The notes: generated by a model not told the origin, from the letters alone. Positions 17,233-26,869 are shown, numbered from the stretch's first letter. The stretch is 64,000 nt of DNA from UBA9653 sp014859835 (GCA_014859835.1 JACZKW010000047.1:62001-126000), one strand, 5' to 3'. Program-made: numbers and translations.

Positions 17233-18122
17233 TGAAACTCAAGGAACTCCCAGATGAAGAACTGTTCACCCGGGGACATACCGCATGCGCTGGTTGCGGA
17301 GGGGCAGTGGCTGTCAGGAATCTGATGAAGATACTCGGAAAGAACACCGTAGTGGTCAACCCTGCATGTTGTCTGCTCATATTCGGAGCAACATACCCCA
17401 ACATCGCCTGGAAGGTTCCGTTCCACCATGTCGCATTCGAGAACACAGCGGCATGCGCGACAGGCATAAAGCGCGCCCTGAAAGTGCGTGGAATGGATGA
17501 CACCCTCGTGATGGGTATCGCCGGTGACGGCGGAACTGCGGATATCGGGATGCAGGCGTTGTCCGGTGCGGCCGAGAGGAACGAGGACATACTCTATGTG
17601 ATGTACGATAACGAAGCGTACATGAACACTGGTATCCAGAGGTCCAGTTCCACACCTTATGGTGCATGGACGACCACGACGCCGGTCGGATCTGTCAAGT
17701 CTGGGAAGGAGAACTTCAAGAAGGACATGCCGCAGATAATGATGGCACACAACGTGCCATATGTCGCGACCGCGTCCATAGGTCATATCCAGGACTTCAT
17801 CAACAAGTTCGAGAAGGCCAAGAAGATCAAGGGATTCAGGTACATCCAGATCTTTACCCCGTGCCCCACAGGATGGAGGCACGACACTGCAAAGACGATC
17901 GAGATATGCAAGCTCGCAGTCGATACGGGCATGTGGACGCTCTACGAGTCGGAGAACGGCAAGGTCACCATAAACCGGAAGCCGAAGATGACTCCGGTGA
18001 CCGAATACCTAAAGCCACAGGGAAGGTTCAGACACCTGACCGAGGACGACATCAAGAAGATTCAGGATTGGGTCAATAAGAAATGGGCGGCCGACGAGAA
18101 GTACGCTCAGTGCAAACAGTGA
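17232..18122 (+). CDS. porB: Pyruvate:ferredoxin oxidoreductase-like beta subunit
   Basis: About 296 residues. It binds thiamine pyrophosphate through GDGGTADIGMQAL followed by YDNEAYMNTG, and a further 4Fe-4S cluster through CAGCGG, the CC pair in NPACCLLIFG, and a later Cys. The region SSSTPYGAWTTTTP is typical of pyruvate enzymes. ATG 17232 is preferred over the adjacent GTG 17229. Together with the GD and A genes it makes a full four-domain enzyme that reduces the ferredoxin pool used by the Hdr complexes. Confidence 0.92.
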   Translation: MKLKELPDEELFTRGHTACAGCGGAVAVRNLMKILGKNTVVVNPACCLLIFGATYPNIAWKVPFHHVAFENTAACATGIKRALKVRGMDDTLVMGIAGDGGTADIGMQALSGAAERNEDILYVMYDNEAYMNTGIQRSSSTPYGAWTTTTPVGSVKSGKENFKKDMPQIMMAHNVPYVATASIGHIQDFINKFEKAKKIKGFRYIQIFTPCPTGWRHDTAKTIEICKLAVDTGMWTLYESENGKVTINRKPKMTPVTEYLKPQGRFRHLTEDDIKKIQDWVNKKWAADEKYAQCKQ

Positions 18123-18212
18123 GGATCTCGAGCACCCTCACTATCCCTTCGTTTTCTTCATCAAAACCATTTGTGTTTCGTTTTCCCGCCCCTGATCGGG
18201 TAGGGTGATTTT

Positions 18213-19055
18213 TCAAAGACCCTTGCACATCTCGGCCTGTTTCAGGGTCACATGGAAATCGAACTTGTCCAGCAATCGTTGCACTGGCAGCTCGTCATTG
18301 ACGTTGTATAGGCCAGTCGTGAACACGCCCATCTCGAAGAGCCTGTTCAGAGCGAACTTCATCAGCCCTGTCCCTATTCCTTGACCGCGTTTTTCCGGGA
18401 CGACACCGAGGTACGGGATGAATCCGCTGTTCTCGACTCTTCGGACAATGACGAATCCGCCCTTGACCTTGTAGCATTCGGAATTTCTGGCAGTCATCAT
18501 GAGACCGTGGATTTTTCTCCTCTGCCAGCAACTATTCTCATATGATCTCTCGTGGAGGTCCATGAGGTCCTGAAGCGTTGCCTTCTCGGGCGCTATCCCG
18601 AAACCCGAGGACTGCTGGGGTTTGCCATCGGCGCATAGATAGACATTGCTCTGCTGGTATCCCATCGACCTGTAGAGCTCCTCTGCCTTCTCATTTCCCT
18701 GGATCACTTCCAGGCTGATCTCCTTGGCTCCCCTCTTGCGGGAGAATTCCTCAGCTGCGAGCATCAGTTTCCGGCCGAGACCCCTGCGTCTGAATTCTGG
18801 GACAACCCCAACTCCACCGACCCATGCTTCCTCTCCGTCGATCACCGGGTTGACATATCCTATTATGCTGCCCTTGTCGACGGCAACCAATACATTCGCA
18901 GAGTCTCCTCCGACGGACCTGATGAAATCCATCCAGAACTCCTTGCTCGACTTCATGGGGACGATGTAGTCCGCGAATATCTCGTTCTGCGCGTCGATCA
19001 GTTCGTCCAGCTCTGTTCTGTCCATGTGTCTAATCAATGTACCCTGCAAAGCCAT
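18213..19055 (-). CDS. Tandem GNAT acetyltransferase
   Basis: About 280 residues with two GNAT domains. The first (residues 1-150) has the acetyl-CoA loop VVPEFRRRGLGRKLM. The second (about 160-280) has VVPEKRGQGIGTGLM. Both loops keep the Q/R-x-x-G-x-G/A pattern, so both could bind acetyl-CoA. The substrate is unknown. ATG 19055 is preferred over GTG 19064; GAAGTGAC precedes it. It follows lysS closely on the same strand and converges with porB across 90 bases that contain T-rich stretches. Confidence 0.8.
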   Translation of the reverse strand: MALQGTLIRHMDRTELDELIDAQNEIFADYIVPMKSSKEFWMDFIRSVGGDSANVLVAVDKGSIIGYVNPVIDGEEAWVGGVGVVPEFRRRGLGRKLMLAAEEFSRKRGAKEISLEVIQGNEKAEELYRSMGYQQSNVYLCADGKPQQSSGFGIAPEKATLQDLMDLHERSYENSCWQRRKIHGLMMTARNSECYKVKGGFVIVRRVENSGFIPYLGVVPEKRGQGIGTGLMKFALNRLFEMGVFTTGLYNVNDELPVQRLLDKFDFHVTLKQAEMCKGL

Positions 19056-19066
19056 TCGTGTCACTT

Positions 19067-20551
19067 CTACATGGTTTCTGGTTTCATGTGCGGGAACAGT
19101 ATGACTTCCTTTATCGAGGGGGCATTCGTCAATATCATTGCGAGTCGATCGACGCCTATGCCGAGACCTCCTGTCGGCGGGAGACCGTATTCTAGCGCCC
19201 GGATGTAATCTGAGTCGATCGGATGTGCCTCCTCGTCCCCTTCCTTACGACGCCTGTCCTGTTCCATGAATCTCTGTTCCTGTTCCTCTGGATCGTTGAG
19301 TTCTGAGAATGCGTTGGCGAATTCCCATCCGTTTATGAAGAGTTCGAACCTCTCGACGAGGTCAGGATTCCCGCGCTTCCGCTTTGCCAACGGGGATACT
19401 TCCACAGGATGATCTATTACGAATGTCGGGTTCATCAGATGTGGCTGTGCCTTCTGGTCGAATATTTCGGCGACGATCTTGCCTATGTTCTGACAGTCAG
19501 CTATGTCCCTCACGCCGATCTTCATGGCGACATCTCGAGCCTCTTCGACCGATCCGAATGATGATATGTCGATTCCCGTGTGCTCCTTGACTGCATCGTG
19601 CATCGTTATCCGGAGCCAGGGTTTCGAGAAATCCAGCACTTTATCTCCGTATGGAATCTTGTTCGTCCCCGTTATATGCATCGCAGTGTCGCAGATGAGT
19701 GATTCTGTCAGGTCCATTATGTCCTCATAGTCTGCATATGCCTGATAGAGCTCAATCGACGTGTATTCTGGATAATGCTGCGCATCTATGTCCTCGTTCC
19801 TGAAGTTCTTGCCAATCTCGTAGACTTTCTCCAGGTTGCCGACTATGCATCTCTTGTGATAGAGCTCAGGGGCTATCCTGAGGTATAGATCCATGTCTAG
19901 GTAGTTGTGGTGTGTCACGAAAGGCTTCGCCAGAGCGCCTCCGTAAAGGGGTTGTAGTATCGGTGTCTCGATTTCCAGAAAGTCTCTCTTGTTCAACCAC
20001 TCCCTGAAGTAGGCGACCATCTTGCTCCTGTTTATGAATCTCTTTCTGACATCATCGTTGATTGCGAGGTCGAGGTACCTCTGTCTATACCTTGTCTGCA
20101 CATCCTGCAGCCCATGAAATTTCTCTGGGAATGGTATTAGCGCTTTCGATAGGACTTCAAGGGTGCTGACCGCGATGGTCACCTCACCCATCTTGGTCCT
20201 GAAGACCTTACCTTTTACTCCGATTATGTCGCCGCGATCTAGCGATGTGAAAATGTCCCAGACATCTTGGCCAATGTCGTTCAGTTTGAAATAGAGCTGT
20301 ATCTTGCCATCTCTGTCCACGAGATCGGCAAAGCCCGCCTTTCCATGGACACGGACAGCCATGGCTCTACCAGCAGTCGATACCTCCACGGAGCTTTTCT
20401 CCGCGCCAATATCCCCGAACTCCCGCTTCACACCCTCGCTGCTATGGGTGCGAATGAACCTGTACTTCTGGTACGGATCAAGCCCCTTACTCTTCAGGAC
20501 TTCGAGCTTGCTCCTCATCTGAGCCCTCAAATCGCTCTCCTGTTCCGCCAT
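19067..20551 (-). CDS. lysS: Lysyl-tRNA synthetase, class II
   Basis: 494 residues. The N-terminal OB-fold anticodon-binding domain (55-150) is followed by a class II catalytic core: motif 1 (SKMVAYFREWLNKRDFLEIETPI), motif 2 (FRNEDIDAQHYPEYTSIELYQAY), motif 3 (GLPPTGGLGIGVDRLAMILT). It charges tRNA-Lys. Many euryarchaea use a class I LysRS instead, so this bacterial-type class II enzyme marks a lineage choice or ancient transfer. GGAGAGGG precedes the ATG. Confidence 0.95.
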   Translation of the reverse strand: MAEQESDLRAQMRSKLEVLKSKGLDPYQKYRFIRTHSSEGVKREFGDIGAEKSSVEVSTAGRAMAVRVHGKAGFADLVDRDGKIQLYFKLNDIGQDVWDIFTSLDRGDIIGVKGKVFRTKMGEVTIAVSTLEVLSKALIPFPEKFHGLQDVQTRYRQRYLDLAINDDVRKRFINRSKMVAYFREWLNKRDFLEIETPILQPLYGGALAKPFVTHHNYLDMDLYLRIAPELYHKRCIVGNLEKVYEIGKNFRNEDIDAQHYPEYTSIELYQAYADYEDIMDLTESLICDTAMHITGTNKIPYGDKVLDFSKPWLRITMHDAVKEHTGIDISSFGSVEEARDVAMKIGVRDIADCQNIGKIVAEIFDQKAQPHLMNPTFVIDHPVEVSPLAKRKRGNPDLVERFELFINGWEFANAFSELNDPEEQEQRFMEQDRRRKEGDEEAHPIDSDYIRALEYGLPPTGGLGIGVDRLAMILTNAPSIKEVILFPHMKPETM

Positions 20552-20703
20552 CAGGCATCCCTCTCCAAGGGTGCGTTCTCATAGCCGAAGGTCGTACTTA
20601 AAAGTAAGCGACTCCCAGTCAGGGCCATTCTCCCGCTCTTGTTCCCACTCGCTCTCATGCAATTCACCTCGGTCGAAGCCCGCAATAAGTAAAGCGCGCT
20701 CCG

Positions 20704-21075
20704 CTACTGCTTCTTGCCTTTTTCCGCCTCTGCGATTGCCACCAGAAGCTCCTCTATCCGGAATGGTTTGAGAAGGAATCCTTTGGCTCCTGCAGCGAGA
20801 GCTTCCTTCTCTATATGAAGGTCCGCGCTCCCGAAGAATATTGTCGCGCTGGGGTCCATCTTGAGGATCTCTTGTGTCGCACTGACCCCATCCTTTATGG
20901 GCATCCTCTGGTCCATGATTATGACCACAGGTTTCTCTGCCATCTCCTTGTATTTCCTGACGGCCTCCTCGCCGTCCGAAGCGACGGCGACGACGGAATG
21001 TCCGTTCGCTTCAAGGATGTCTCGGTACAGGTCGACGATGAACTTCTCATCATCGACGAGGAATACTGTAACTAT
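20704..21075 (-). CDS. Stand-alone response regulator receiver domain, apparent ATA start
   Basis: 123 residues, the size of one CheY-like domain. It has the acidic pair in VFLVDDEK, the phospho-acceptor in VVIIMDQRMP, the switch residue near FFGSAD, and the conserved Lys in GFLLKPFRIEE. The longest stretch with a normal start (ATG 20943) would delete the first third of the fold, including the acidic pair. In frame, the complete domain starts at ATA 21075-21073, with GGAGGT at 21087-21082 six bases upstream. No ATG, GTG or TTG exists between the preceding in-frame stop and 20943. Either AUA is used or one base is wrong or mutated. Confidence 0.8.
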   Translation of the reverse strand: MVTVFLVDDEKFIVDLYRDILEANGHSVVAVASDGEEAVRKYKEMAEKPVVIIMDQRMPIKDGVSATQEILKMDPSATIFFGSADLHIEKEALAAGAKGFLLKPFRIEELLVAIAEAEKGKKQ

Positions 21076-21260
21076 ATTACAACCTCCGACTCCGTGGCAT
21101 CAATCGCACTTCGAGATGCGCACTTGCCCTATCATCAGGTCCGAAGAGTATCAAGCCAGATGGGGTTGTGTCAATTATCTTGCACGTTATATAATGCTTT
21201 TCGTTACGGCGAGAACCCTCGAAAGTCATCCGAATGGCATCATCCGATGCCGGTAAACTC

Positions 21261-21268
21261 TTATATAG
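21261..21268 (+). promoter_or_regulatory. TATA box of the Sec61-beta gene
   Basis: TTATATAG lies about 34 bases before the ATG at 21299, giving a predicted leader of about 9 bases. Confidence 0.45.
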
Positions 21269-21298
21269 TGAACCTTTCAATAGGCCTTGACGAGGCCT

Positions 21299-21466
21299 AT
21301 GGCAAAGAACAAGAAAGGCGAGGGGTTTCACTCCGCGGCCGGTCTGATCAGATATTTCGATTCCGAGGATGACAAGGCGCTCAAGGTACATCCTTGGCTT
21401 GTAGTGGCCCTCTGCATAGCTGCATCCGCCATAGTCCTGGTGTTCGGGGCGCTATATCCGACATGA
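21299..21466 (+). CDS. Preprotein translocase Sec61-beta subunit (SecG of archaea)
   Basis: 55 residues. The sequence MAKNKKGEGFHSAAGLIRYF followed by DSEDDKALKVHPWLV and one hydrophobic helix (residues 33-52, VVALCIAASAIVLVFGALY) is the archaeal Sec61-beta pattern: a short cytoplasmic tail with a GLIRYFDSED-like motif and a single C-terminal membrane anchor. It is the smallest subunit of the SecYE-beta translocon. The gene has its own TATA box and GACGAGG before the ATG. No secY or secE is nearby. Confidence 0.88.
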   Translation: MAKNKKGEGFHSAAGLIRYFDSEDDKALKVHPWLVVALCIAASAIVLVFGALYPT

Positions 21467-21781
21467 TTTTCTGTGTCGAACGAGAATACTCTCCATATTG
21501 AGGGGACACGGCGCCAGACCAATGAACCAGTTCCATTCTCTATGTACATTCATGTGCAGCCCGAGTCTCATTCTCGACGGAACACATAAATATCGTTGCA
21601 GTCTTCGAGAATCTGCTCGAGGCGAAAGGACATGGCCACATCAAGAGTCGTGTATGGTAGTCTTCACGCGTGATGACACACGCCCCAGCCAGAACTCAAG
21701 ACATGGTTTTTACATGAATATATGGCCCAGTTTGAGCTTTCCTTCCGATCGACGAAATCATGGACCCGAGGTGGATTTGGC
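21467..21781. other. 315-base intergenic region upstream of the his operon
   Basis: No coding sequence is supported here. TATA-like elements occur at 21585-21592 (CATAAATA) and 21717-21723 (AATATAT). The second is about 60 bases before hisG and is the likelier operon promoter. I saw no T-box-like or attenuator structure. Confidence 0.4.
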
Positions 21782-22648
21782 ATGAGTGCACTCAGGATCG
21801 CCCTCCCGAACAAGGGAAGATTGAACGGCAGCGCAGTCAGATTGATGAACAGGATCGGTTTCTCGGTCCCCGACTCGAGCAGCAGGACACTGCTGGCCGA
21901 GTTTAGCAAGGGTAGGTATCAGGTTCTGATGGCACGCGCCCTGGATATTCCCGAATTCGTCGAGATGGGAGCTGCCGACCTTGGTATCACCGGTCTCGAT
22001 ATCCTTCTTGAGACGAAGAGGAGTGTGGAGCGGATGATGGACCTCGACTTCGGGAGATGCCGATTGGTCGTCGCGGTTCCTGACGAATCATCTATTCAGA
22101 ACGTGTCTGATGTCAAGGATGGAGCCACCGTAGCAACATCCTTCCCAAACCTGACAAAGGAATTCTTCCAGGGACTCGGGAAGAAGGTCGAGACCGCTGA
22201 GGTCTCGGGGGCAACGGAAGTCGCGCCCAGGATAGGCCTGGCGGAGATAATAACGGATCTGACAGAGACCGGGTCGACCTTGAAGTTGAATCACCTGAAG
22301 GAGATAGGCGTCGTATTGGAGTCGGTCGCAGTCCTCATAGCGAACCCGAAAGCCATCGAGGAGAAGAAGATCAGGATGGATGAGATCACAAGCGCTATGG
22401 CGAGTGTCATGAACGCTTCGAGGAAGCGCTACCTGATGGCCAATGTCCCAAAGGACAAGCTGACCAGCCTCGACACGCTTCTGCCAGGCGTCTCCGGACC
22501 GACGGTCATGAACATCATAGGTCGGGATGACGTCGTGGCGATACACGCGGTTGCGAACGAGGATGAGGTCAATGGAGTCATCGCGATGCTGAAGGGCATC
22601 GGAGCGACGGGGATCCTAGTGATGCCGATAGACAGGATGGTACTGTGA
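21782..22648 (+). CDS. hisG: ATP phosphoribosyltransferase, long form
   Basis: 288 residues. First step of histidine synthesis: ATP plus PRPP to phosphoribosyl-ATP. It begins MSALRIALPNKGRL, carries DLGITGLDIL and the PRPP-binding segment (DLTETGSTLKLNHL). The C-terminal 80 residues form the regulatory domain of the long HisG type, so no HisZ partner is needed. ATG 21782 is chosen over 21722 because GAGGTGG lies 7 bases upstream and homologues start there. First gene of a nine-gene operon. Confidence 0.95.
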   Translation: MSALRIALPNKGRLNGSAVRLMNRIGFSVPDSSSRTLLAEFSKGRYQVLMARALDIPEFVEMGAADLGITGLDILLETKRSVERMMDLDFGRCRLVVAVPDESSIQNVSDVKDGATVATSFPNLTKEFFQGLGKKVETAEVSGATEVAPRIGLAEIITDLTETGSTLKLNHLKEIGVVLESVAVLIANPKAIEEKKIRMDEITSAMASVMNASRKRYLMANVPKDKLTSLDTLLPGVSGPTVMNIIGRDDVVAIHAVANEDEVNGVIAMLKGIGATGILVMPIDRMVL

Positions 22649-22649
22649 T

Positions 22650-23936
22650 ATGCTGAAATACACATTGTCCCGGATGACCTCCAAGGAGTTGCGGTCGGTC
22701 TTAGAGAGAGAGGATGTGGACCTGACATCAGCCCTTTCATCCGCCATGGACATAATAGATCAAGTCCGTGCGAATGGAGACGAGGCGCTTTTGAGGTTCT
22801 CAGAACAATTCGAGGGGTTTCGAAGCAATGCGATGCGAATTCCTGAATCCGAGTTGGTCTCAGCTCAGAGGAGACTTCCCAAACTCCTTCTTCAGGCTAT
22901 TAAGAGATCGAAGGCTAGGATTGAGAAGTTCCATTCCAAACAGACAATCCGGCCGTTCGAATACGAGGATGATTGCGGCATCATTGGACAGCGTGTGGTC
23001 CCTCTCGAGCGGGTCGGTGTTTATGTTCCAGGCGGAACCGCAAGCTACGCCTCTTCCGTGCTGATGGCGTGTATCCCTGCAAAGATCTCCGGTGTCAAGG
23101 AGATAGCAGTGTGTACTCCTGGTAGAAGCGGGAAGGTGGCCGATTCGATCCTGGCAGCTGCTGGAATATGCGGTATAAACGAAGTATATTCTGTCGGTGG
23201 AGCACAAGCGGTGGCCGCCATGGCCTACGGCACTGAAACGATACGACGGGTGCAGAAGATCGTTGGACCTGGCGGCGCATTTGTCACAGCAGCGAAGTTG
23301 CTCGTGAGAAATGATTGCGAGATTGATTTCCTTGCGGGGCCCTCTGAAGTGCTGCTGATCGCAGACGATCATGCCGACCCAAGATTCATCGCAATGGAGA
23401 TGCTGGCACAGCTCGAGCACGACCCTCTGGCTAGGGCGGTGCTGGTGACCGACTCGAAAAAGATGATCGAGTCATCGTCGAGGATCCTTGGCGACCTGAT
23501 ATCGACCGCTGCTCGGAAAGAGATCGTGGATCGGTCATCGTCATGTGGAGCCATCTTCATCAAGGTCAAGAGTGTGAATTCCGCGGTTGAATTCTCCAAC
23601 AGTTACGCTCCCGAACACTTGGTGATAGATGTCCGGAATCCAAAGAAGGTTCTGAAATCCATATACAACGCAGGATCAGTATTCCTGGGCCCTTATTCAT
23701 CAGTCGCATTCGGTGATTACTGCACAGGGACGAATCACATATTGCCAACGAAAGGTGTCGCGGCGATGAAGTCCTCCTTGTCGACCTATGATTTCGTCAA
23801 GATAGTCCCGTACCAGATGTTGACCCGGAAGGGAGCGTCCAAGCTATCTGAGACGGTTCGACTGATGGCTCTATCCGAGGGACTGCCCGCGCACGCCGAC
23901 GCGGCGTGCGCACGTGCGGGGAGGGTGAGGAGATGA
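22650..23936 (+). CDS. hisD: Histidinol dehydrogenase
   Basis: 428 residues, normal length. Oxidises histidinol to histidine with NAD in the last two steps of the pathway. Visible hallmarks: ERVGVYVPGGTASYASSVLM, the GPGGAFVTAAK region, AGPSEVLLIAD, LAQLEHDPLA with zinc ligands, and NSYAPEHLVID. It starts one base after the hisG stop and overlaps hisC by 4 bases (ATGA). Confidence 0.96.
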   Translation: MLKYTLSRMTSKELRSVLEREDVDLTSALSSAMDIIDQVRANGDEALLRFSEQFEGFRSNAMRIPESELVSAQRRLPKLLLQAIKRSKARIEKFHSKQTIRPFEYEDDCGIIGQRVVPLERVGVYVPGGTASYASSVLMACIPAKISGVKEIAVCTPGRSGKVADSILAAAGICGINEVYSVGGAQAVAAMAYGTETIRRVQKIVGPGGAFVTAAKLLVRNDCEIDFLAGPSEVLLIADDHADPRFIAMEMLAQLEHDPLARAVLVTDSKKMIESSSRILGDLISTAARKEIVDRSSSCGAIFIKVKSVNSAVEFSNSYAPEHLVIDVRNPKKVLKSIYNAGSVFLGPYSSVAFGDYCTGTNHILPTKGVAAMKSSLSTYDFVKIVPYQMLTRKGASKLSETVRLMALSEGLPAHADAACARAGRVRR

Positions 23937-24997
23937 CATCGGTCGGAGAACTCAGACGGAGGACCCTGGAGACACTCTCCAGGCCGTCCTATTCGATTGC
24001 TAAGAAGGACATGGTCCTTCTGAACGACAATGCCAACCTGTTTGGCGTGAACCCCGCCGTGATGGATGTGGCAGAAGAATTCGACTTTTCCAGGTTATGG
24101 GCATATCCCAGCGAGAACTCGGACGCTCTTCGGGATCGTATCGCATCCGAATACGGTCTATCCCCTAAGGAAGTGATAGTCGGTAACGGGTCCGATGAAT
24201 TGCTGGATATCGTCTCAAAGACTTTCATCAACCCTGGGGACAGGTTCTGCTCGCCATCGCCGACTTTCGGGATGTACAGATTCTATGCACGAGTCAATCT
24301 TGCCACAATATGCGAGGTGCCCCTCCGACCTGATTTTTCAATGGATGTTGACCGGATTCTCGCTCAGAATGCGAAACTGACGGCGATATGTCAGCCGAAC
24401 AATCCCACTGCCAACCTCTTCGAAACAGATGCCATCAGGAGGATATTGACCGAATCCAAGGGCGTGGTCATGGTGGACGAGGCGTATAGCGATTTCAGCG
24501 GGACCAGCATGGTCGAAGATATCATGACGAGTCCATCAGCGCTCGACATCCGCACATTCTCGAAGGCATATGGCCTGGCCGGGTTGAGGGCGGGTTTCGC
24601 GCTCGCACGTGAGGAGACGATCAACGAGTTGAGACGGGTTCGGACACCGTTCGGCCTCAATTCATTCACCGAGGCTGTCGCCATCAAGGCCATAGACAAT
24701 AGTGATTGGGTGAGATCGATGGTCGATGAGATGAAGTCTCAGAGGGCTTACCTTGACGGTAAGCTCAGAGCGATGGGTTTCGAGACATACCCCTCCGTAT
24801 GCAATTTCGTCATAGCAAAATGCCCGGTCGAGGGCACCCCTTTGGTCTCGGCCCTGGGGGATCTAGGGATAGCGATCAGGGACTGCAGTTCGTTCCCGAT
24901 GATGAAGGATCACATCAGGGTGACCGTAGGGCCCAGGGCTCTTTTGGATCGATTCCTTGAAGCGCTCGATCAACTGATTACGGTGAGGATCGAATGA
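23933..24997 (+). CDS. hisC: Histidinol-phosphate aminotransferase
   Basis: 354 residues. A PLP-dependent class I/II aminotransferase converting imidazole-acetol phosphate to histidinol phosphate. NGSDELLDIV and CQPNNPTAN are PLP-pocket segments, and the Schiff-base lysine is in TFSKAYGLAGLRAGF. ATG 23933, with GGGTGAGGAG directly before it, is preferred over ATG 23906. It overlaps hisD and hisH by ATGA junctions. Confidence 0.95.
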   Translation: MTSVGELRRRTLETLSRPSYSIAKKDMVLLNDNANLFGVNPAVMDVAEEFDFSRLWAYPSENSDALRDRIASEYGLSPKEVIVGNGSDELLDIVSKTFINPGDRFCSPSPTFGMYRFYARVNLATICEVPLRPDFSMDVDRILAQNAKLTAICQPNNPTANLFETDAIRRILTESKGVVMVDEAYSDFSGTSMVEDIMTSPSALDIRTFSKAYGLAGLRAGFALAREETINELRRVRTPFGLNSFTEAVAIKAIDNSDWVRSMVDEMKSQRAYLDGKLRAMGFETYPSVCNFVIAKCPVEGTPLVSALGDLGIAIRDCSSFPMMKDHIRVTVGPRALLDRFLEALDQLITVRIE

Positions 24998-25593
24998 GAG
25001 TCAGCATAGTGGATTATGGTGTAGGCAACCTTCACAGCATCTCCAAAGGGATTGAGAGAGCAGGCGCGAGAGTAGAGGTTATCCGTGATTTCTCCAAGCT
25101 TCCAGAGGCGGAATGCATAGTGTTCCCGGGAGTTGGTGCGTTCGGGGCCGCAATGGAGCAGCTTCGTCCGGTCAGCGACGAGGTGAGAGGTGCCATATTA
25201 TCTGGAACCCCTACGCTGGGTGTGTGTCTGGGCATGCAGATTCTGTTCGATAGGAGCGATGAGTCCGCTGGCCCCGGTCTCTCCATCCTAAGAGGCGATG
25301 TTCGGAGGCTGAAGGGTGATAGAATACCCCACATGGGCTGGAACGATGTCCAGCACTCTGGCGACCCTCTATTCGATGGCGTTCCTCAGGGAAGTAAATT
25401 TTATTATGCGAACTCCTTTGTCTGCCATCCCATGGGAAAAATCGGAATATCCGAGACGCACTACGGTGAGACGTTCGTATCCGCGGTCAGGAAGGGGACA
25501 CTGTGCGGGGTGCAGTTCCACCCTGAGAAGAGCGGATCGATAGGTCTGAAATTGCTTTCGAATTTCGTCAGGATTGCGGAGGAATCGGCATGA
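24994..25593 (+). CDS. hisH: Imidazole glycerol phosphate synthase, glutaminase subunit
   Basis: 199 residues, class I glutamine amidotransferase. The nucleophile cysteine is in TLGVCLGMQILF (about residue 79), and the His/Glu pair is in GVQFHPEKSG near the C-terminus. It supplies ammonia to HisF. Starts and stops overlap hisC and hisA by four bases each. Confidence 0.95.
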   Translation: MRVSIVDYGVGNLHSISKGIERAGARVEVIRDFSKLPEAECIVFPGVGAFGAAMEQLRPVSDEVRGAILSGTPTLGVCLGMQILFDRSDESAGPGLSILRGDVRRLKGDRIPHMGWNDVQHSGDPLFDGVPQGSKFYYANSFVCHPMGKIGISETHYGETFVSAVRKGTLCGVQFHPEKSGSIGLKLLSNFVRIAEESA

Positions 25594-26300
25594 TCATAGT
25601 GCCTGCGGTTGATATCAAGGGTGGCAAATGCGTGCAACTGGTAGGTGGAAAGCCAGGTACGGAGAGAGTGAGCATAGAAGACGTCGTCGGCGTCGCGAGG
25701 AAGTGGCAGGAGCAGGGAGCCGAGATGCTCCATGTTATCGATCTGGACTCCGCACTCGGAACAGGCAACAATGAGAGCCTGATCGAGATGATAGTCGCGG
25801 ATCTCGCCATCCCTGTCCAAGTCGGTGGAGGCATAAGGACCGATGAGAAGGTGTATCGGCTATTCGAAATCGGTTGCGAGCGCGTGATCATCGGAACAAG
25901 AGCCGTCGAAGACCGACAGTTCGTGGAACGCCTGGCGAGCAAATATACTGACGGAATCGTGGTGGCTCTGGACTCCTCCTCTAAGGAGATACTTGTCAGA
26001 GGTTGGCAGGAGGGTTCAGGAAAGGTCATGCGCGATGTTGCGAAGGACCTCGAGGATCTGCCGTTCTGGGGATTCCTCTACACCAACGTGGATGTAGAGG
26101 GGAAGCTCCAGGGTATAGATCCGCTCCCGATCAGGAGTCTGATAGAGGCTACGAAGAAGCATGTCATCGTATCGGGGGGTATCACGACCAGAAGCGATTT
26201 GGATACCCTCCGGAACATGGGTGTCGATTCCGTGGTCCTGGGCATGTCCATATACACTGGCACGATCGATTTCAAGAAAGTCGTGAGGGAGTTCAGGTGA
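25590..26300 (+). CDS. hisA: ProFAR isomerase
   Basis: 236 residues, TIM barrel. Catalyses the Amadori-type isomerisation of ProFAR. The paired phosphate-binding motifs IQVGGGIRTD-like (here VQVGGGIRTDE) and VSGGITTRSD are visible, with the catalytic Asp in MIIVPAVDIKGGKCVQL. It is followed by hisB with a GTGA overlap. Confidence 0.95.
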   Translation: MIIVPAVDIKGGKCVQLVGGKPGTERVSIEDVVGVARKWQEQGAEMLHVIDLDSALGTGNNESLIEMIVADLAIPVQVGGGIRTDEKVYRLFEIGCERVIIGTRAVEDRQFVERLASKYTDGIVVALDSSSKEILVRGWQEGSGKVMRDVAKDLEDLPFWGFLYTNVDVEGKLQGIDPLPIRSLIEATKKHVIVSGGITTRSDLDTLRNMGVDSVVLGMSIYTGTIDFKKVVREFR

Positions 26301-26860
26301 AGACGGAGGAAAGGCAGAGGATTGCCGAGATATCCCGAAAGACCAGGGAGACAACAATCTTCGTGAAGCTCAGCATAGATGGTTCGGGGGAGTGTAAGTG
26401 CATCATTCCAGACGAATTCCTGCGACACATGGTGGAGACTTTGACCAAGTATTCCGGGGTCGACATGGACATGACCGCTGAGGGCGACATGGAGCACCAC
26501 CTCGTGGAGGATGTGGCAATCACCATTGGGAAAGCATATAGGAAGGCCATTGGCGAAGGTGCGGTGAAGCGCATAGCCAGCTCGACGGTTCCCATGGATG
26601 AGGCGCTGGTTCAGGTCTCGGTCGATCTGATCGACAGGCCATATGTGCACTTGGAAATGCCCGATATCATGTACGAACACTTCATTCGCTCTTTCGCGAT
26701 GGAACTAAGGGCGACGATCCACTCTGTCGTCATCAGGGGGAAGGACGAGCATCACATAATCGAGGCGACATTCAAGGCGTTGGGGATTGCGCTGAGGACA
26801 GCGATGACCCCCGTATCTTCAGCTCTGTCGACCAAGTCCTCCGTCGTCTGGGGGGAATGA
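26297..26860 (+). CDS. hisB: Imidazoleglycerol-phosphate dehydratase
   Basis: 187 residues, the normal monofunctional length without a phosphatase domain. The metal-binding motifs are partly visible as HHLVEDVAITIGKA and KDEHHIIEATFKALG. The GTG start at 26297 overlaps the hisA stop; the frame is open further upstream, but homologues begin here. Its place between hisA and hisF differs from the enterobacterial order. Confidence 0.93.
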   Translation: MKTEERQRIAEISRKTRETTIFVKLSIDGSGECKCIIPDEFLRHMVETLTKYSGVDMDMTAEGDMEHHLVEDVAITIGKAYRKAIGEGAVKRIASSTVPMDEALVQVSVDLIDRPYVHLEMPDIMYEHFIRSFAMELRATIHSVVIRGKDEHHIIEATFKALGIALRTAMTPVSSALSTKSSVVWGE

Positions 26861-26869
26861 ACCACGACA

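Noticed and set aside
21600..21720. Possible C/D box RNA around GTGATGA at 21669
   Set aside because: No matching CTGA D box at a suitable distance and no pairing terminal stem.
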